Shown here piece after piece: positions 15,060-28,164 of a DNA stretch of 32,468 nt. The translations under genes were made by a program, and so were the position numbers. Source of the DNA: Betaproteobacteria bacterium. Lineage in GTDB: Bacteria > Pseudomonadota > Gammaproteobacteria > Burkholderiales > Rhodocyclaceae. How positions within the stretch are numbered: position 1 is the stretch's first letter; each line of letters begins with the position of its first letter. A model generated the notes under the pieces. That model worked only from the letters and a program-made list of their open reading frames with translations, did no database searches and had not been told where the DNA came from. The DNA lies in contig WREP01000029.1 in the NCBI GenBank assembly GCA_009779265.1, forward strand, positions 1-32,468. The letters run 5' to 3'.

Positions 15060-16519
15060 TCAGCGCGGCAGGGCGGTCGATCCCATGAGGAAGGCATCGA
15101 CCTCGCGGGCCGCCTGGCGGCCTTCGCGGATGGCCCAGACGACCAGCGACTGGCCGCGGCGGACATCGCCAGCGGCAAAGACCTTGGCTACATTGGTCCG
15201 GTAGCAACCCTCGCCCTCGGTCGCCGCCCTGGCGTTGCCGCGGGCATCCTTGTCCACGCCGAAGGCGTCGAGCAGGGCGGCGACCGGGTGGGTGAAGCCC
15301 ATGGCGAGAAAAACGGCTTCGCACGGTAATTCAAATTCCGACCCGGCGATTTCCGTCATCTTGCCGCCTTGCCAGTCGACGCGCACGGCTTGCAGCGCCT
15401 TGACCTTGCCCGCGCCGTCGGCGATGAAGGCCTTGGTGGCAACGGCAAATTCGCGGACACAGCCTTCCTCGTGCGAGGACGAGGTGCGCAGCTTGGCCGG
15501 CCAGTAGGGCCAGGCCAGCGCGTCTTTTTCCGGCGGCATCGGCAGTAGTTCGAACTGGGTCACGCCAGCAGCGCCCTGACGATTGGCGGTACCGACGCAA
15601 TCGGAGCCGGTATCGCCGCCGCCGATGACGACGACGCGCTTGCCCCTGACGTCGATCGGGTTCTTGCCGCCCTGCTGCACCTCCTTGTTCTGCGGAATGA
15701 GGAATTCCAGCGCGGCGTGGATGCCCTGCAACTCGCGGCCCGGCACCGGCAGATCGCGCGGCGCCTCCGCGCCGGCAGCGAGGATCACCGCATCGAAATC
15801 CTTCTGCAAAGCATCGGCAGCGACAAATTCAACGGCGTCGTTGGCGATGCCGGCCGGCACGGAATTCTCGCCAACGATGACGCGGGTCTTGAAGACCACG
15901 CCCTCGGCTTCCATCTGGGCGACGCGGCGGTCGATCACGGTTTTTTCCAGCTTGAAGTCGGGAATGCCGTAGCCGAGCAGGCCGCCGACGCGGTCATTCT
16001 TCTCGAACACCGTCACGGCGTGGCCGGCGCGCGCCAGTTGCTGGGCGGCGGCCAGCCCGGCCGGGCCGGAGCCGACGATGGCAACCTTCTTGCCGCTACG
16101 GCTTTTCGCCGGCTGCGGCAAAACCCAACCCATCTCCCAGCCCTTGTCGATAATGCAGCGCTCGATCGACTTGATGCCCACCGGCGCGGCGTTGATGCCG
16201 AGCGTGCAGGCGGCTTCGCAGGGCGCCGGGCAAATGCGGCTGGTGAACTCGGGAAAGTTGTTGGTCGAGTGCAGCACGTCCAGCGCCTGTTTCCAGTTGC
16301 CCCGGTACACCAGATCGTTCCAGTCAGGAATGATGTTATTGACCGGGCAGCCGTTGTTGCAAAAGGGAATGCCGCAATCCATGCAGCGCGCGCCCTGCGT
16401 CTTGGCGTCGGCGTCGTTCAGGGCATGGACGAATTCCCGGTAATTCTGCACGCGGCGCTCGACCGGGTCGCTGCTTTCGTACAGGCGTTCGTACTCGATA
16501 AAACCAGTGGGCTTGCCCA

Positions 16520-16520
<1 letters not shown>
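15060..16520 (-). CDS. gltD: Glutamate synthase (NADPH) small subunit
   Basis: GltD takes electrons from NADPH through FAD and passes them by Fe-S clusters to GltB for glutamate formation from glutamine and 2-oxoglutarate. The 486-aa product shows the N-terminal cysteine sets [14 protein letters not shown] and [14 protein letters not shown] (two 4Fe-4S clusters), the FAD-binding [18 protein letters not shown], the NADPH-binding [14 protein letters not shown], and the closing [16 protein letters not shown]. All expected motifs are intact. The start ATG (16520) overlaps the gltB stop by one base (TGATG), the usual coupled arrangement. It is the last gene of the operon; a hairpin-rich gap follows. 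Confidence 0.96.
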
Positions 16521-21160
<4,640 letters not shown>

Positions 21161-21278
21161 CACAGACTTTCCTTCCACTGAATTGGCCGGCTTGGCATCA
21201 CAATGCGCGCGGCCGGAAAAAGCCGGGCCGCGTCAGTCGACGCCCCGACAGGTACAAAATTGTTATTTTATATCCCGA

Positions 21279-22364
21279 TCAGGCGTAACGCGCCTCGATC
21301 GCCGCAGCGATAGCCGCTTCGTCGGCGACATCCGTCACAACGGCACGGCCGATGCCTTGTAGCAACACCAGACGCAATTTGCCGTCCTGCACTTTTTTGT
21401 CGTGCCGCATCCATGCGAGATAGCGGTCGGCGCCGAGGCGCGGCGCCCGCACCGGCAGGCCGGCGCGGACGAAAAGCCGTTCGATGCGGTGCACGGCATC
21501 CGCCGTCAACCAGCCCAAACGCGCCGACAATTCGGCGGCGATCAGCGTGCCCGCCGCCACCGCCTCGCCGTGCAGCCAGACGCCGTAGCCGAGGCCGGTT
21601 TCAATGGCATGGCCGAAGGTGTGGCCGAGATTGAGCAGCGCCCGCTCGCCCGTCTCGCGCTCGTCGGCGGCAACGACCGCCGCCTTGCTGGCGCAGGAAC
21701 AGGCCACGGCATACGCCAGCGCCGCCTTGTCGCGAGCCAGCAGGGCGTCGAGATGATTTTCCAGCCAGACGAAGAAAGCGGCATCGCGGATCAGGCCATA
21801 CTTGATGACTTCCGCCAGGCCCGCCGCCAGTTCGCGTTCGGGCAGGGTATCGAGGGTGTTCAGATCGGCCAGCACCAGGCGCGGCTGGTAGAAGGCGCCG
21901 ATCATGTTCTTGCCGAGCGGATGGTTGATCGCGGTCTTGCCGCCGACGGAGGAATCGACCTGCGCCAACAGGGTGGTCGGCACCTGGATGAAGGGCATGC
22001 CGCGCTGATAGCAGGCGGCGGCGAAACCGCCCATGTCGCCGATGACGCCGCCGCCCAGCGCGATGAGCGACGTGCTGCGCTCGCAGTGCGCGCCGAGCAG
22101 GGCGTCGAAAATGCGGTTAAGCGTCTCCCAGGTCTTGTATTGCTCGCCATCCGGCAAGATCACCGGCTGCGCCGCAACGCCGGCCCGCGTCAGGGTGTCC
22201 GTCAAGGTTTGCAGATAGAGCGGCGCAACCGTCGCATTGGTGACGACAACCGCCTTTTTCTGCTTGAGATAAGGGCCGAGCAAGGCCTCATCGGCCAGCA
22301 GGCCGCAGCCGATATGGATCGGATAGGAGCGCTCGCCGAGCGCGACATTCAGGGTTTGCATCAT
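21279..22364 (-). CDS. aroB: 3-dehydroquinate synthase
   Basis: AroB makes 3-dehydroquinate from DAHP, the second step of the shikimate pathway, using NAD+ and a divalent metal. The 361-aa product shows YPIHIGCG at the start, then [10 protein letters not shown], the NAD-binding [35 protein letters not shown], the metal ligand Glu in [11 protein letters not shown], and the metal-binding histidines in [12 protein letters not shown] and [10 protein letters not shown]-type sequence (here [10 protein letters not shown]). The start could be the ATG at 22364 or 22361; the first is two bases after the aroK stop. It forms an operon with aroK. Confidence 0.96.
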   Translation of the reverse strand: MMQTLNVALGERSYPIHIGCGLLADEALLGPYLKQKKAVVVTNATVAPLYLQTLTDTLTRAGVAAQPVILPDGEQYKTWETLNRIFDALLGAHCERSTSLIALGGGVIGDMGGFAAACYQRGMPFIQVPTTLLAQVDSSVGGKTAINHPLGKNMIGAFYQPRLVLADLNTLDTLPERELAAGLAEVIKYGLIRDAAFFVWLENHLDALLARDKAALAYAVACSCASKAAVVAADERETGERALLNLGHTFGHAIETGLGYGVWLHGEAVAAGTLIAAELSARLGWLTADAVHRIERLFVRAGLPVRAPRLGADRYLAWMRHDKKVQDGKLRLVLLQGIGRAVVTDVADEAAIAAAIEARYA

Positions 22365-22366
22365 TC

Positions 22367-22888
22367 TCAATCTATCTGGTCGAATTCCCGGAGCAGGAGG
22401 TTGACGATACCGCTGGCCACCAGCTGCGCGCCCTCGACGACAAAATGCGCGGTCTCGCGATACAGCGGGTCGCGCTCGACATGCAGGGCCTCAAGGCGCG
22501 CTAGGGGATCGGCCACCTGCAACAGCGGACGATTGCGGTCATGGCGCGTGCGCTCGTACAACATGGCCGGCGGCACGTTAAGGTAGACGACCCAGCCGCT
22601 GGCGCGCAAGCGCTGGCGATTCTCCGCCAGGATCACGGCGCCGCCCCCGGTCGCCATCACAATGTCCGATTCCTGCGTCAGTTCGCCGATGATCTGCGCC
22701 TCGCGCTGGCGAAAGCCCGCCTCGCCCTCGATCTCGAAAATAGTGGGAATAACGACCCCGGTGCGAGCCACGATTTCCTGGTCGGAATCGACGAAGCGCC
22801 ACCCGAGGCGTCGGGCCAATTGCCTGCCAATCGTCGTCTTGCCAGCCCCCATCAGGCCGACCAGGTAAATATTCCGCACTTTTTCCAC
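22367..22888 (-). CDS. aroK: Shikimate kinase
   Basis: AroK phosphorylates shikimate at the 3-hydroxyl with ATP. The 173-aa protein shows the P-loop [11 protein letters not shown] (Lys17), the shikimate-binding FVDSDQEI, the Walker-B-like ATGGGAVI and the lid-region DRNRPLLQ. The start is a GTG at 22888 ([11 protein letters not shown]); no stronger start is present. aroB follows two bases after its stop. It is separated from pilQ by 79 bases that contain a strong terminator, so the aro genes probably have their own promoter there or depend on read-through. Confidence 0.95.
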   Translation of the reverse strand: MEKVRNIYLVGLMGAGKTTIGRQLARRLGWRFVDSDQEIVARTGVVIPTIFEIEGEAGFRQREAQIIGELTQESDIVMATGGGAVILAENRQRLRASGWVVYLNVPPAMLYERTRHDRNRPLLQVADPLARLEALHVERDPLYRETAHFVVEGAQLVASGIVNLLLREFDQID

Positions 22889-22920
22889 GCACCGATTTTA
22901 TCCGAGTCCCCGGCGTGGAC

Positions 22921-22946
22921 AAAAAAAGGGCCGGCAAAGCCGGCCC
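22921..22946 (-). terminator. Rho-independent terminator after pilQ
   Basis: On the minus strand GGGCCGGC TTT GCCGGCCC (22946-22928) forms an 8-bp perfect GC stem with a three-base loop, followed at once by seven Ts (22927-22921). It lies 22 bases after the pilQ stop and ends the pil operon before aroK. Confidence 0.92.
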
Positions 22947-22967
22947 CTCTTGCTCGTCCGCAATCAC

Positions 22968-25154
22968 TCATTCCAGACGCAGTTTGTCCGACACGATGCG
23001 CGGCGTGATGAAGATCAGCAGTTCGCGGCGTTCGCCCACATCGTTCTTGTTTTTGAACAGCCAGCCGAGGAAGGGGATATCGCCGAGCAAGGGCACCTTC
23101 TCGACCATCACCTGGCTATTGGTCACGAACACGCCGCCAATGACGACGGTACCGCCATTCTCGACTACAACATCGGTCTCGACCGTCGAGCTCTTGATCG
23201 GCGGATTTTCCATGACGGCCTTGGTCCAGTCCGGTTCTTCCTTCTTGACTATCAGCGCCATCCGCACCGTGCCTTCCGGCGTAATCTGCGGCGTCACCTC
23301 CAGCGAAAGCTTGGCCGACTTGAATTCGACGGTGGTCGTCCCCATCATCCCGACGCCGGATTGCTGCGAGATGTACGGCACTTCGGTGCCATCCTCGATC
23401 TTGGCCTTGACATTGTTGGCGGTGAGCACGCGCGGGCTGGAAATGATCTTGCCGCCGCCGTCCGATTCCAGCGCCGCCAGTTCGAGATTCAGAATGCGGG
23501 TAAAACTGGCATTGAACAGGGTCATCATCAAATTGCCGCCGGACGACGAGAAAGACGGCAAGTTGACGCCAGCCGTCGAATTATTGGTGATGATTGGACC
23601 TGACACACTCTTGACAGCGCCAGTATCATCTATATATGTTGGTCGCGCGCTGCCGCCTTGAGTATAGACGCCCGTCCCGCCAAGCTGGACACGCTTGGCA
23701 TCAATGAAGTTGAGCTTCACGCCGATATTGCGGTTGAACTGATCGCTGGCCTCGACTATCCGGGCTTCGATCATCACCTGCCGCGAGCCGATATCAACGG
23801 CCTTGATGAAGGCCCGGATTTCCTCCAGCTTGCTCGGAATGTCGGTAACGAAGAGCAGATTGGACTGAGTATCCGCGATCGTACTGCCGCGCTTGCTCAA
23901 CAAGCGCATGGCGGTAACGCCCCCAGGCGTACCGGCGCCAGCGGGAGGTATGCCGGCGCCGGCGGCGCCGCGCGGCGGCAGGCCAATCAGCAAGCGGGCA
24001 ATGCTATCGGCGCGCTGATAGTTCAAGACGAACTGCTCGGATTGCAACGGCTCCAGTTCATTGATCTGCTGCCTGGCTTCGAATTCCAGCTTCTCGCGGG
24101 TTGCCAGTTCGTCGCGCGGGGCAATCATGATGATATTGCCCTTTTTGCGCATATCCAGCCCCTTTTGCTGGAAGATGATGTCGATCACCTGATCGGCCTG
24201 CACGTCCTTGAGCACCAGGGTGGTCGTGCCGGTCACCGTCTCGCTGATCACCGCGTTAAAGCCCAGCTCCTCGGCCATCAGGCGCAACAGCGCCCGGACA
24301 TCGCCATTCTGGTAATTGATGCTGACGCGCGGCCCCTGGTAGCCAACCTTGGAGCCCTGCACCAGTTTGTTCGGATCCTCGACGATGCGCTTGACTTCGA
24401 TTACGAACTGGTTGTCGCTCTGATAGGCATTGTGTTCCCACAAGCCATTCGGGCTGATGGTCATGCGCACATTGTCACCCATGGCGCGGGTTTCGACGCT
24501 GGTCACCGGTGTGGCGAAATCGGTCACATCCAGGCGGCGGCGCAGATGCTCGGGCACCGTGGTCTTGATGAAATCGACGATCAGCTTGGGCCCCTGCTGG
24601 CGAATGTCGATGCCCGTCCCGGCATCGCTGAGATCGACGACGACCCTGCCCTCGCCATCCTTGCCCCGGCGAAAAATTACGTCGCGCAGGGCGTGCCGTT
24701 CGCCGAGCAGGCTTTCCTCGGCAAAACGGCTTACCCGCTCGGCTGGCGAGGCGCCGACCCGGTCGATCGACGTCAGGGTGACATACAGGGACTTGCCATC
24801 GAGGCGGGTCGAATAATTCATGTTGCGAACCAGGTTCAGCACCAGCCGGGTCCGGTCGCCGACCTGCACCAGGTTCAGACTGCGCAAATCACCTTCGTTC
24901 AGCACCTGGCTGTTTTTGCCCAGGGCATTGACGGTGGCCGGAAAGTCGAGCGCCACGCGCGCCGGGTTGGCGACGCTGAAAGCGGCCGGCGGCGCCGCCA
25001 GCGCCTGCCTGAGATCAATGCGCACGGCAATGTCGCTGCCCTGCTGCGCCGCACTGATCGCCTCGATGGCATTAGCTTCTTCCTGCGCCCGTGCCGGCGC
25101 GCTCAGAAACAGGCAGGCGGTAGCCGCGAGTAGTGCTGTTCGGATCATTTTCAT
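22968..25154 (-). CDS. pilQ: Type IV pilus secretin PilQ
   Basis: PilQ forms the outer-membrane ring through which the type IV pilus leaves the cell and, in competent species, DNA enters. The 728-aa product has a signal peptide ending APARAQ (about 24), then two AMIN-type beta domains that bind peptidoglycan (RIDLRQALAAPPAAFSV; DGEGRVVVDLSDAG). A secretin N0/STN domain follows (VSINYQNGDVRALLRLMAEE), then an N1 domain (SEQFVLNYQRADSIARLL) and the C-terminal secretin domain (MIEARIVEASDQFNRNIGV; VPLLGDIPFLGWLFKNK). A Gly/Pro/Ala-rich stretch around residues 395-410 links N1 and secretin parts. The start overlaps the pilP stop by four bases, and a strong terminator follows. Confidence 0.96.
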   Translation of the reverse strand: MKMIRTALLAATACLFLSAPARAQEEANAIEAISAAQQGSDIAVRIDLRQALAAPPAAFSVANPARVALDFPATVNALGKNSQVLNEGDLRSLNLVQVGDRTRLVLNLVRNMNYSTRLDGKSLYVTLTSIDRVGASPAERVSRFAEESLLGERHALRDVIFRRGKDGEGRVVVDLSDAGTGIDIRQQGPKLIVDFIKTTVPEHLRRRLDVTDFATPVTSVETRAMGDNVRMTISPNGLWEHNAYQSDNQFVIEVKRIVEDPNKLVQGSKVGYQGPRVSINYQNGDVRALLRLMAEELGFNAVISETVTGTTTLVLKDVQADQVIDIIFQQKGLDMRKKGNIIMIAPRDELATREKLEFEARQQINELEPLQSEQFVLNYQRADSIARLLIGLPPRGAAGAGIPPAGAGTPGGVTAMRLLSKRGSTIADTQSNLLFVTDIPSKLEEIRAFIKAVDIGSRQVMIEARIVEASDQFNRNIGVKLNFIDAKRVQLGGTGVYTQGGSARPTYIDDTGAVKSVSGPIITNNSTAGVNLPSFSSSGGNLMMTLFNASFTRILNLELAALESDGGGKIISSPRVLTANNVKAKIEDGTEVPYISQQSGVGMMGTTTVEFKSAKLSLEVTPQITPEGTVRMALIVKKEEPDWTKAVMENPPIKSSTVETDVVVENGGTVVIGGVFVTNSQVMVEKVPLLGDIPFLGWLFKNKNDVGERRELLIFITPRIVSDKLRLE

Positions 25155-25684
25155 TTGCTGCTTCCCTCCTTGCTCTGCAGGTACAGCGAGCTCTCGCGCT
25201 CGCCCCAGTCACCGGCAGAATCCTGAATCAATTCGCGCAATTGGATTTCCTTGTCGGTAATCCGGGTCACCATGCCAAAATCGAGGCCCAGATAGTCGCC
25301 GGCCCTGATCTGCTTGATCTTGTCATCGACCTGGATCACCGCCAGCGGCTGGTTGTTGACGTTCATATAGCCGATCATTTTCAGGGATTCGAGCGGATAT
25401 TTTTCCAGCAGGCTGTTGCGCAACTCGCGCGCATCGAAATCGGGCCCTTCCCCCGTTGCCTTCTGCTTGGAAACCGGCTCAAGCTTCTCCGGTTTGAACG
25501 GGTCCACGCTGCCATCGACATCGTAGGGTACCGGCTCGTAGGGTGTTACCTCGGGTATGGGCGGCACGTTGCCGCGCAGATTGGCCGAATTGTCGGCCAT
25601 CCATTGCCGCAACTCCGCCTGTTCCTCACCGGAGCAGGCGCCCAACAACGCGCACAGGGCGACGATAGGCATAATCCGCTTCAC
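25151..25684 (-). CDS. pilP: Type IV pilus assembly lipoprotein PilP
   Basis: PilP is an inner-membrane lipoprotein that joins the PilN/PilO dimer to the N0 domain of PilQ. The 177-aa product starts with a GTG at 25684 (overlapping the pilO stop as GTGA); an ATG four codons later is possible. The lipobox is ALLGAC with acylated Cys near residue 17. A proline-rich linker (VPPIPEVTPYEPVPYDVDG) leads to the C-terminal beta-sandwich (SLKMIGYMNVNNQPLAVIQV; GDYLGLDFGMVTRITDKEI). All family features are present. Confidence 0.94.
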   Translation of the reverse strand: MKRIMPIVALCALLGACSGEEQAELRQWMADNSANLRGNVPPIPEVTPYEPVPYDVDGSVDPFKPEKLEPVSKQKATGEGPDFDARELRNSLLEKYPLESLKMIGYMNVNNQPLAVIQVDDKIKQIRAGDYLGLDFGMVTRITDKEIQLRELIQDSAGDWGERESSLYLQSKEGSSK

Positions 25685-26355
25685 TTCTTCGCTCCTTTGT
25701 CCGCCCCTGCCGCCTTCTTCTGATTGGCGATCTCCCCCTCATCCAGGTAGCGGAAAGTTTTGATCGTTGCATCCAGCGCCAGCAGGCCGCCGTCCTTCAG
25801 CGGCGTCATTGTGACGTTATTGAGCGTGACGATGCGCGGCAACTTGGCGATATCGGCGGCAAACGCGCCGACATCGTGATAGGCGCCATTGACCTTGACC
25901 GCCACCGGCAACTCGGCATAGAAATCCCTGATCTGCTCCTGGCTGGGCCGGAACAGCTCGAACTGCAAGCCGCGCCCGAGACCCGCCTGGTTCACCTCGA
26001 TCAGCAGGGCGTCGATTTCCGATTTATCCGGCAATTGTTTGAGCAGCGCACCAAAGGAACGATCGATTTCGGCAAGCTGCTCGCGATAGATATCCAGATT
26101 GACGGCCTGTTTTTTCTTGTCCAGATACTGCTGCTTCAGCGTAACTTCTTCCCGTTCCTGGGTATCCAGGTCGCTTAACTGATCGCTCCAGAAAAACCAC
26201 CAACCCGCGATCAGGACGGCAACAAAAATCCCGGCCAACAAGGCAATTTTCGGCGCCCGCGGCCAGACGCCCGGATCATTCGGATTCAGGTTGCGAAATT
26301 CAGCGGCCAGCGCCTGAAAATCGAATTGCCGACCCTTGATCTCTGGCGCTTTCAT
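25681..26355 (-). CDS. pilO: Type IV pilus inner-membrane protein PilO
   Basis: PilO pairs with PilN in the inner membrane to align the pilus machine. The 224-aa product has one membrane helix (IALLAGIFVAVLIAGWWFFW, about 37-57), a coiled-coil segment (LDTQEREEVTLKQQYLDKKK), and a ferredoxin-like periplasmic domain with YAELPVAVKVNGAYHDVGAF, a signature of the family. The end is Lys-rich (NQKKAAGADKGAKK). The start overlaps pilN by four bases and the end overlaps pilP. Confidence 0.95.
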   Translation of the reverse strand: MKAPEIKGRQFDFQALAAEFRNLNPNDPGVWPRAPKIALLAGIFVAVLIAGWWFFWSDQLSDLDTQEREEVTLKQQYLDKKKQAVNLDIYREQLAEIDRSFGALLKQLPDKSEIDALLIEVNQAGLGRGLQFELFRPSQEQIRDFYAELPVAVKVNGAYHDVGAFAADIAKLPRIVTLNNVTMTPLKDGGLLALDATIKTFRYLDEGEIANQKKAAGADKGAKK

Positions 26356-26921
26356 TTCTTCTTCTCCCCATCGTCGGGCTTGACTCTGGTCAGGGCGAAG
26401 TTCATGCCGAACTCGTTGACGCGCCGGCCGTTGAGTACGACGGCCTTGGACTCGATCAGGCGCGGTTGCTCAAGCCAGGACGAAGCGTCGAGATTGCGCA
26501 TCAGAGCCGAAATCCGGGCATTGGACTGGGCATAACCGGTAACATTGACATTGAGCCCGTTCTGTTTCAGCGATTTCAGGTAAACGCCTTCCGGTACCTG
26601 CTTGACCAATTCGCCGAGCAGATAAACCGTTTCACCCCGGTCACGCTGCAAATCCTCGACCACCCGCTTGCGCGCCAGCAACTCCTGCGTCTGCTCCTTG
26701 AGGCGTTTGATCTCGTCGAGCTCCTTGTCGAGCACGGCGATTTCCTTTTTCAGGAACTCGTTGCGCCCGTTCTGATTGTCAATCGCCGAATCAATGACGG
26801 TATACACGGCGTATACCACCAAGGCTGCGAGCACGAAGAGCAGGAGCATGAGAACGTAGAACCGCTCGCGCCGGGCTTTTTTCGCCGCTTCCCGATGCGG
26901 CAGGAGGTTGATGCGAATCAT
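26352..26921 (-). CDS. pilN: Type IV pilus inner-membrane protein PilN
   Basis: The 189-aa product begins MIRINLLPHREAAKKARRER. The INLLPHRE motif binds the groove of cytoplasmic PilM and is diagnostic for PilN. One membrane helix (FYVLMLLLFVLAALVVYAVY) and a long coiled coil (EIAVLDKELDEIKRLKEQTQ) precede the periplasmic domain. The start at 26921 overlaps the pilM stop (ATGA). The frame is open much further upstream, but that is only the shadow of pilM. Confidence 0.96.
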   Translation of the reverse strand: MIRINLLPHREAAKKARRERFYVLMLLLFVLAALVVYAVYTVIDSAIDNQNGRNEFLKKEIAVLDKELDEIKRLKEQTQELLARKRVVEDLQRDRGETVYLLGELVKQVPEGVYLKSLKQNGLNVNVTGYAQSNARISALMRNLDASSWLEQPRLIESKAVVLNGRRVNEFGMNFALTRVKPDDGEKKK

Positions 26922-28015
26922 GATGGATCGAACCTCCGCAGAGCCAGGCCGCAGGCCACCATCAGCGACGAGGAATCGGCCAGCAGGTTTCTCGCCCTGA
27001 CCTCCTTGGACAGCACCATGCTGGCAAAGGGATTGGCAATCAGGGTATTGACCTGGGTACGCGTCGCCACGACCTCGTCGATGCCGGGGATGACGGCGCA
27101 ACCGCCGGCGAGGACGATATGATCGACCTGGTTGAATTGCGTCGAGGTGAAGAAGAACTGCAAAGTACGGGAAACCTCCAGGGCCAGATTTTCCATGAAG
27201 GGATTGAGCAACTCGGTGGCGTAGCCTTCCGGCAGGTTGCCAGCCCGCTTGGCGGCCTCGGCTTCCTCGAAGCTCATGCCGTAGTGGCGGCAAATTTCCT
27301 GGGTCAGTTGGGCGCCGCCGAAGACCTGCTCACGGGCATAAATCTGCTGGCCGTTGCGCATCACGGTCAGATCCATCACATTGGCTCCGGCGTCGATCAG
27401 GGCGACCACCTGATCCCGGCCCGCATCGTGCAACTGGCGCTCGATCAATTCATAGGCCGCCAGCGTCGCCAGTGACTGGACGTCGATCACCACCGCCTTC
27501 AGGCCGGCAGCGTCGGCCACGGCCATATAGTCTTCGACACGCTCTTTCTTGGAGGCGGCAAGGAGGACTTCGAGTTCGTCGGGTAGCGACGGCGATGGCC
27601 CGATCACCTGAAAATCGAGATTGACCTCGTCAATGGCGAAGGGGATGTACTGGTTGGCTTCCGCCTCGACCTGGGCTTCCAGCTCATCGTCGCGCAAGCC
27701 GGCTGGCACGATGATCTTCTTGGTAATCACCGCCGAGGCCGGCAGCGCCATGGCCACGTTGCGCGTCGAGGTATTGAGGCGCCTCCAGGCCCGGCGCACG
27801 CAATCGACGACGCCTTCCAGGCTGGCAATATTGCCATCGGAGACCGCGTCTTTCGGCAACACCTCAATGGCGTAGCGTTCGACGCGATAGCCGTCCCTCC
27901 CGTTGGCCGCCAACTCCACCATCTTGACGGCGGAGGAACTGATGTCCAGTCCGAGCAAGGGGCGCGCCTTGGGGTTAAACAACGCAGAGATATCGAAGCC
28001 CACCCAAACCCCCAA
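26918..28015 (-). CDS. pilM: Type IV pilus assembly ATPase-fold protein PilM
   Basis: PilM is an actin-like (FtsA-fold) cytoplasmic ring protein that binds the PilN N-terminus. The 365-aa product shows the phosphate-binding LLGLDISSSAVKMVEL, a second phosphate loop VVALIDAGANVMDLTV and the adenosine-binding HIVLAGGCAVIPGI. The start is a TTG at 28015, with TAAGGA five bases upstream; no ATG is available near it. It is the first gene of pilMNOPQ, behind a sigma70-like promoter. All motifs are intact. Confidence 0.95.
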   Translation of the reverse strand: MGVWVGFDISALFNPKARPLLGLDISSSAVKMVELAANGRDGYRVERYAIEVLPKDAVSDGNIASLEGVVDCVRRAWRRLNTSTRNVAMALPASAVITKKIIVPAGLRDDELEAQVEAEANQYIPFAIDEVNLDFQVIGPSPSLPDELEVLLAASKKERVEDYMAVADAAGLKAVVIDVQSLATLAAYELIERQLHDAGRDQVVALIDAGANVMDLTVMRNGQQIYAREQVFGGAQLTQEICRHYGMSFEEAEAAKRAGNLPEGYATELLNPFMENLALEVSRTLQFFFTSTQFNQVDHIVLAGGCAVIPGIDEVVATRTQVNTLIANPFASMVLSKEVRARNLLADSSSLMVACGLALRRFDPS

Positions 28016-28066
28016 AAAGTCCTTACAGAATACGAAGTTAGCAAAGCTACCAATAATTCTCTTTAG

Positions 28067-28095
28067 ATGCTAGCAGCAACTATAAGGTATGTAAA
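28067..28095 (-). promoter_or_regulatory. Sigma70-like promoter of the pilMNOPQ operon
   Basis: On the minus strand a -35 box TTTACA (28095-28090) and a -10 box TAGCAT (28072-28067) are 17 bases apart. They match consensus at 5 of 6 and 4 of 6 positions and are placed 52 bases before the pilM start. The region is clearly AT-rich against its surroundings. Confidence 0.6.
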
Positions 28096-28125
28096 GCATT
28101 TTTATGGGTACCAAAACACTCGGCG

Positions 28126-28131
28126 TATAAT
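28126..28131 (+). promoter_or_regulatory. Candidate -10 box for ponA
   Basis: A perfect TATAAT lies 34 bases ahead of the ponA start, in the divergent region shared with pilM. The -35 position 16-18 bases upstream has only a poor match (TTATGG), so activity may need another factor or the call may be chance. Confidence 0.4.
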
Positions 28132-28164
28132 TCGCGCCACGCTATTTCGCATGGTTTTGTCATC

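Noticed and set aside
21179-21240. Hairpin GCGGCCCGG/CCGGCCGC between aroB and gltB as a terminator
   Set aside because: The stem has a bulge, its T-run is in the loop and none follows the stem, so it is not a typical intrinsic terminator.
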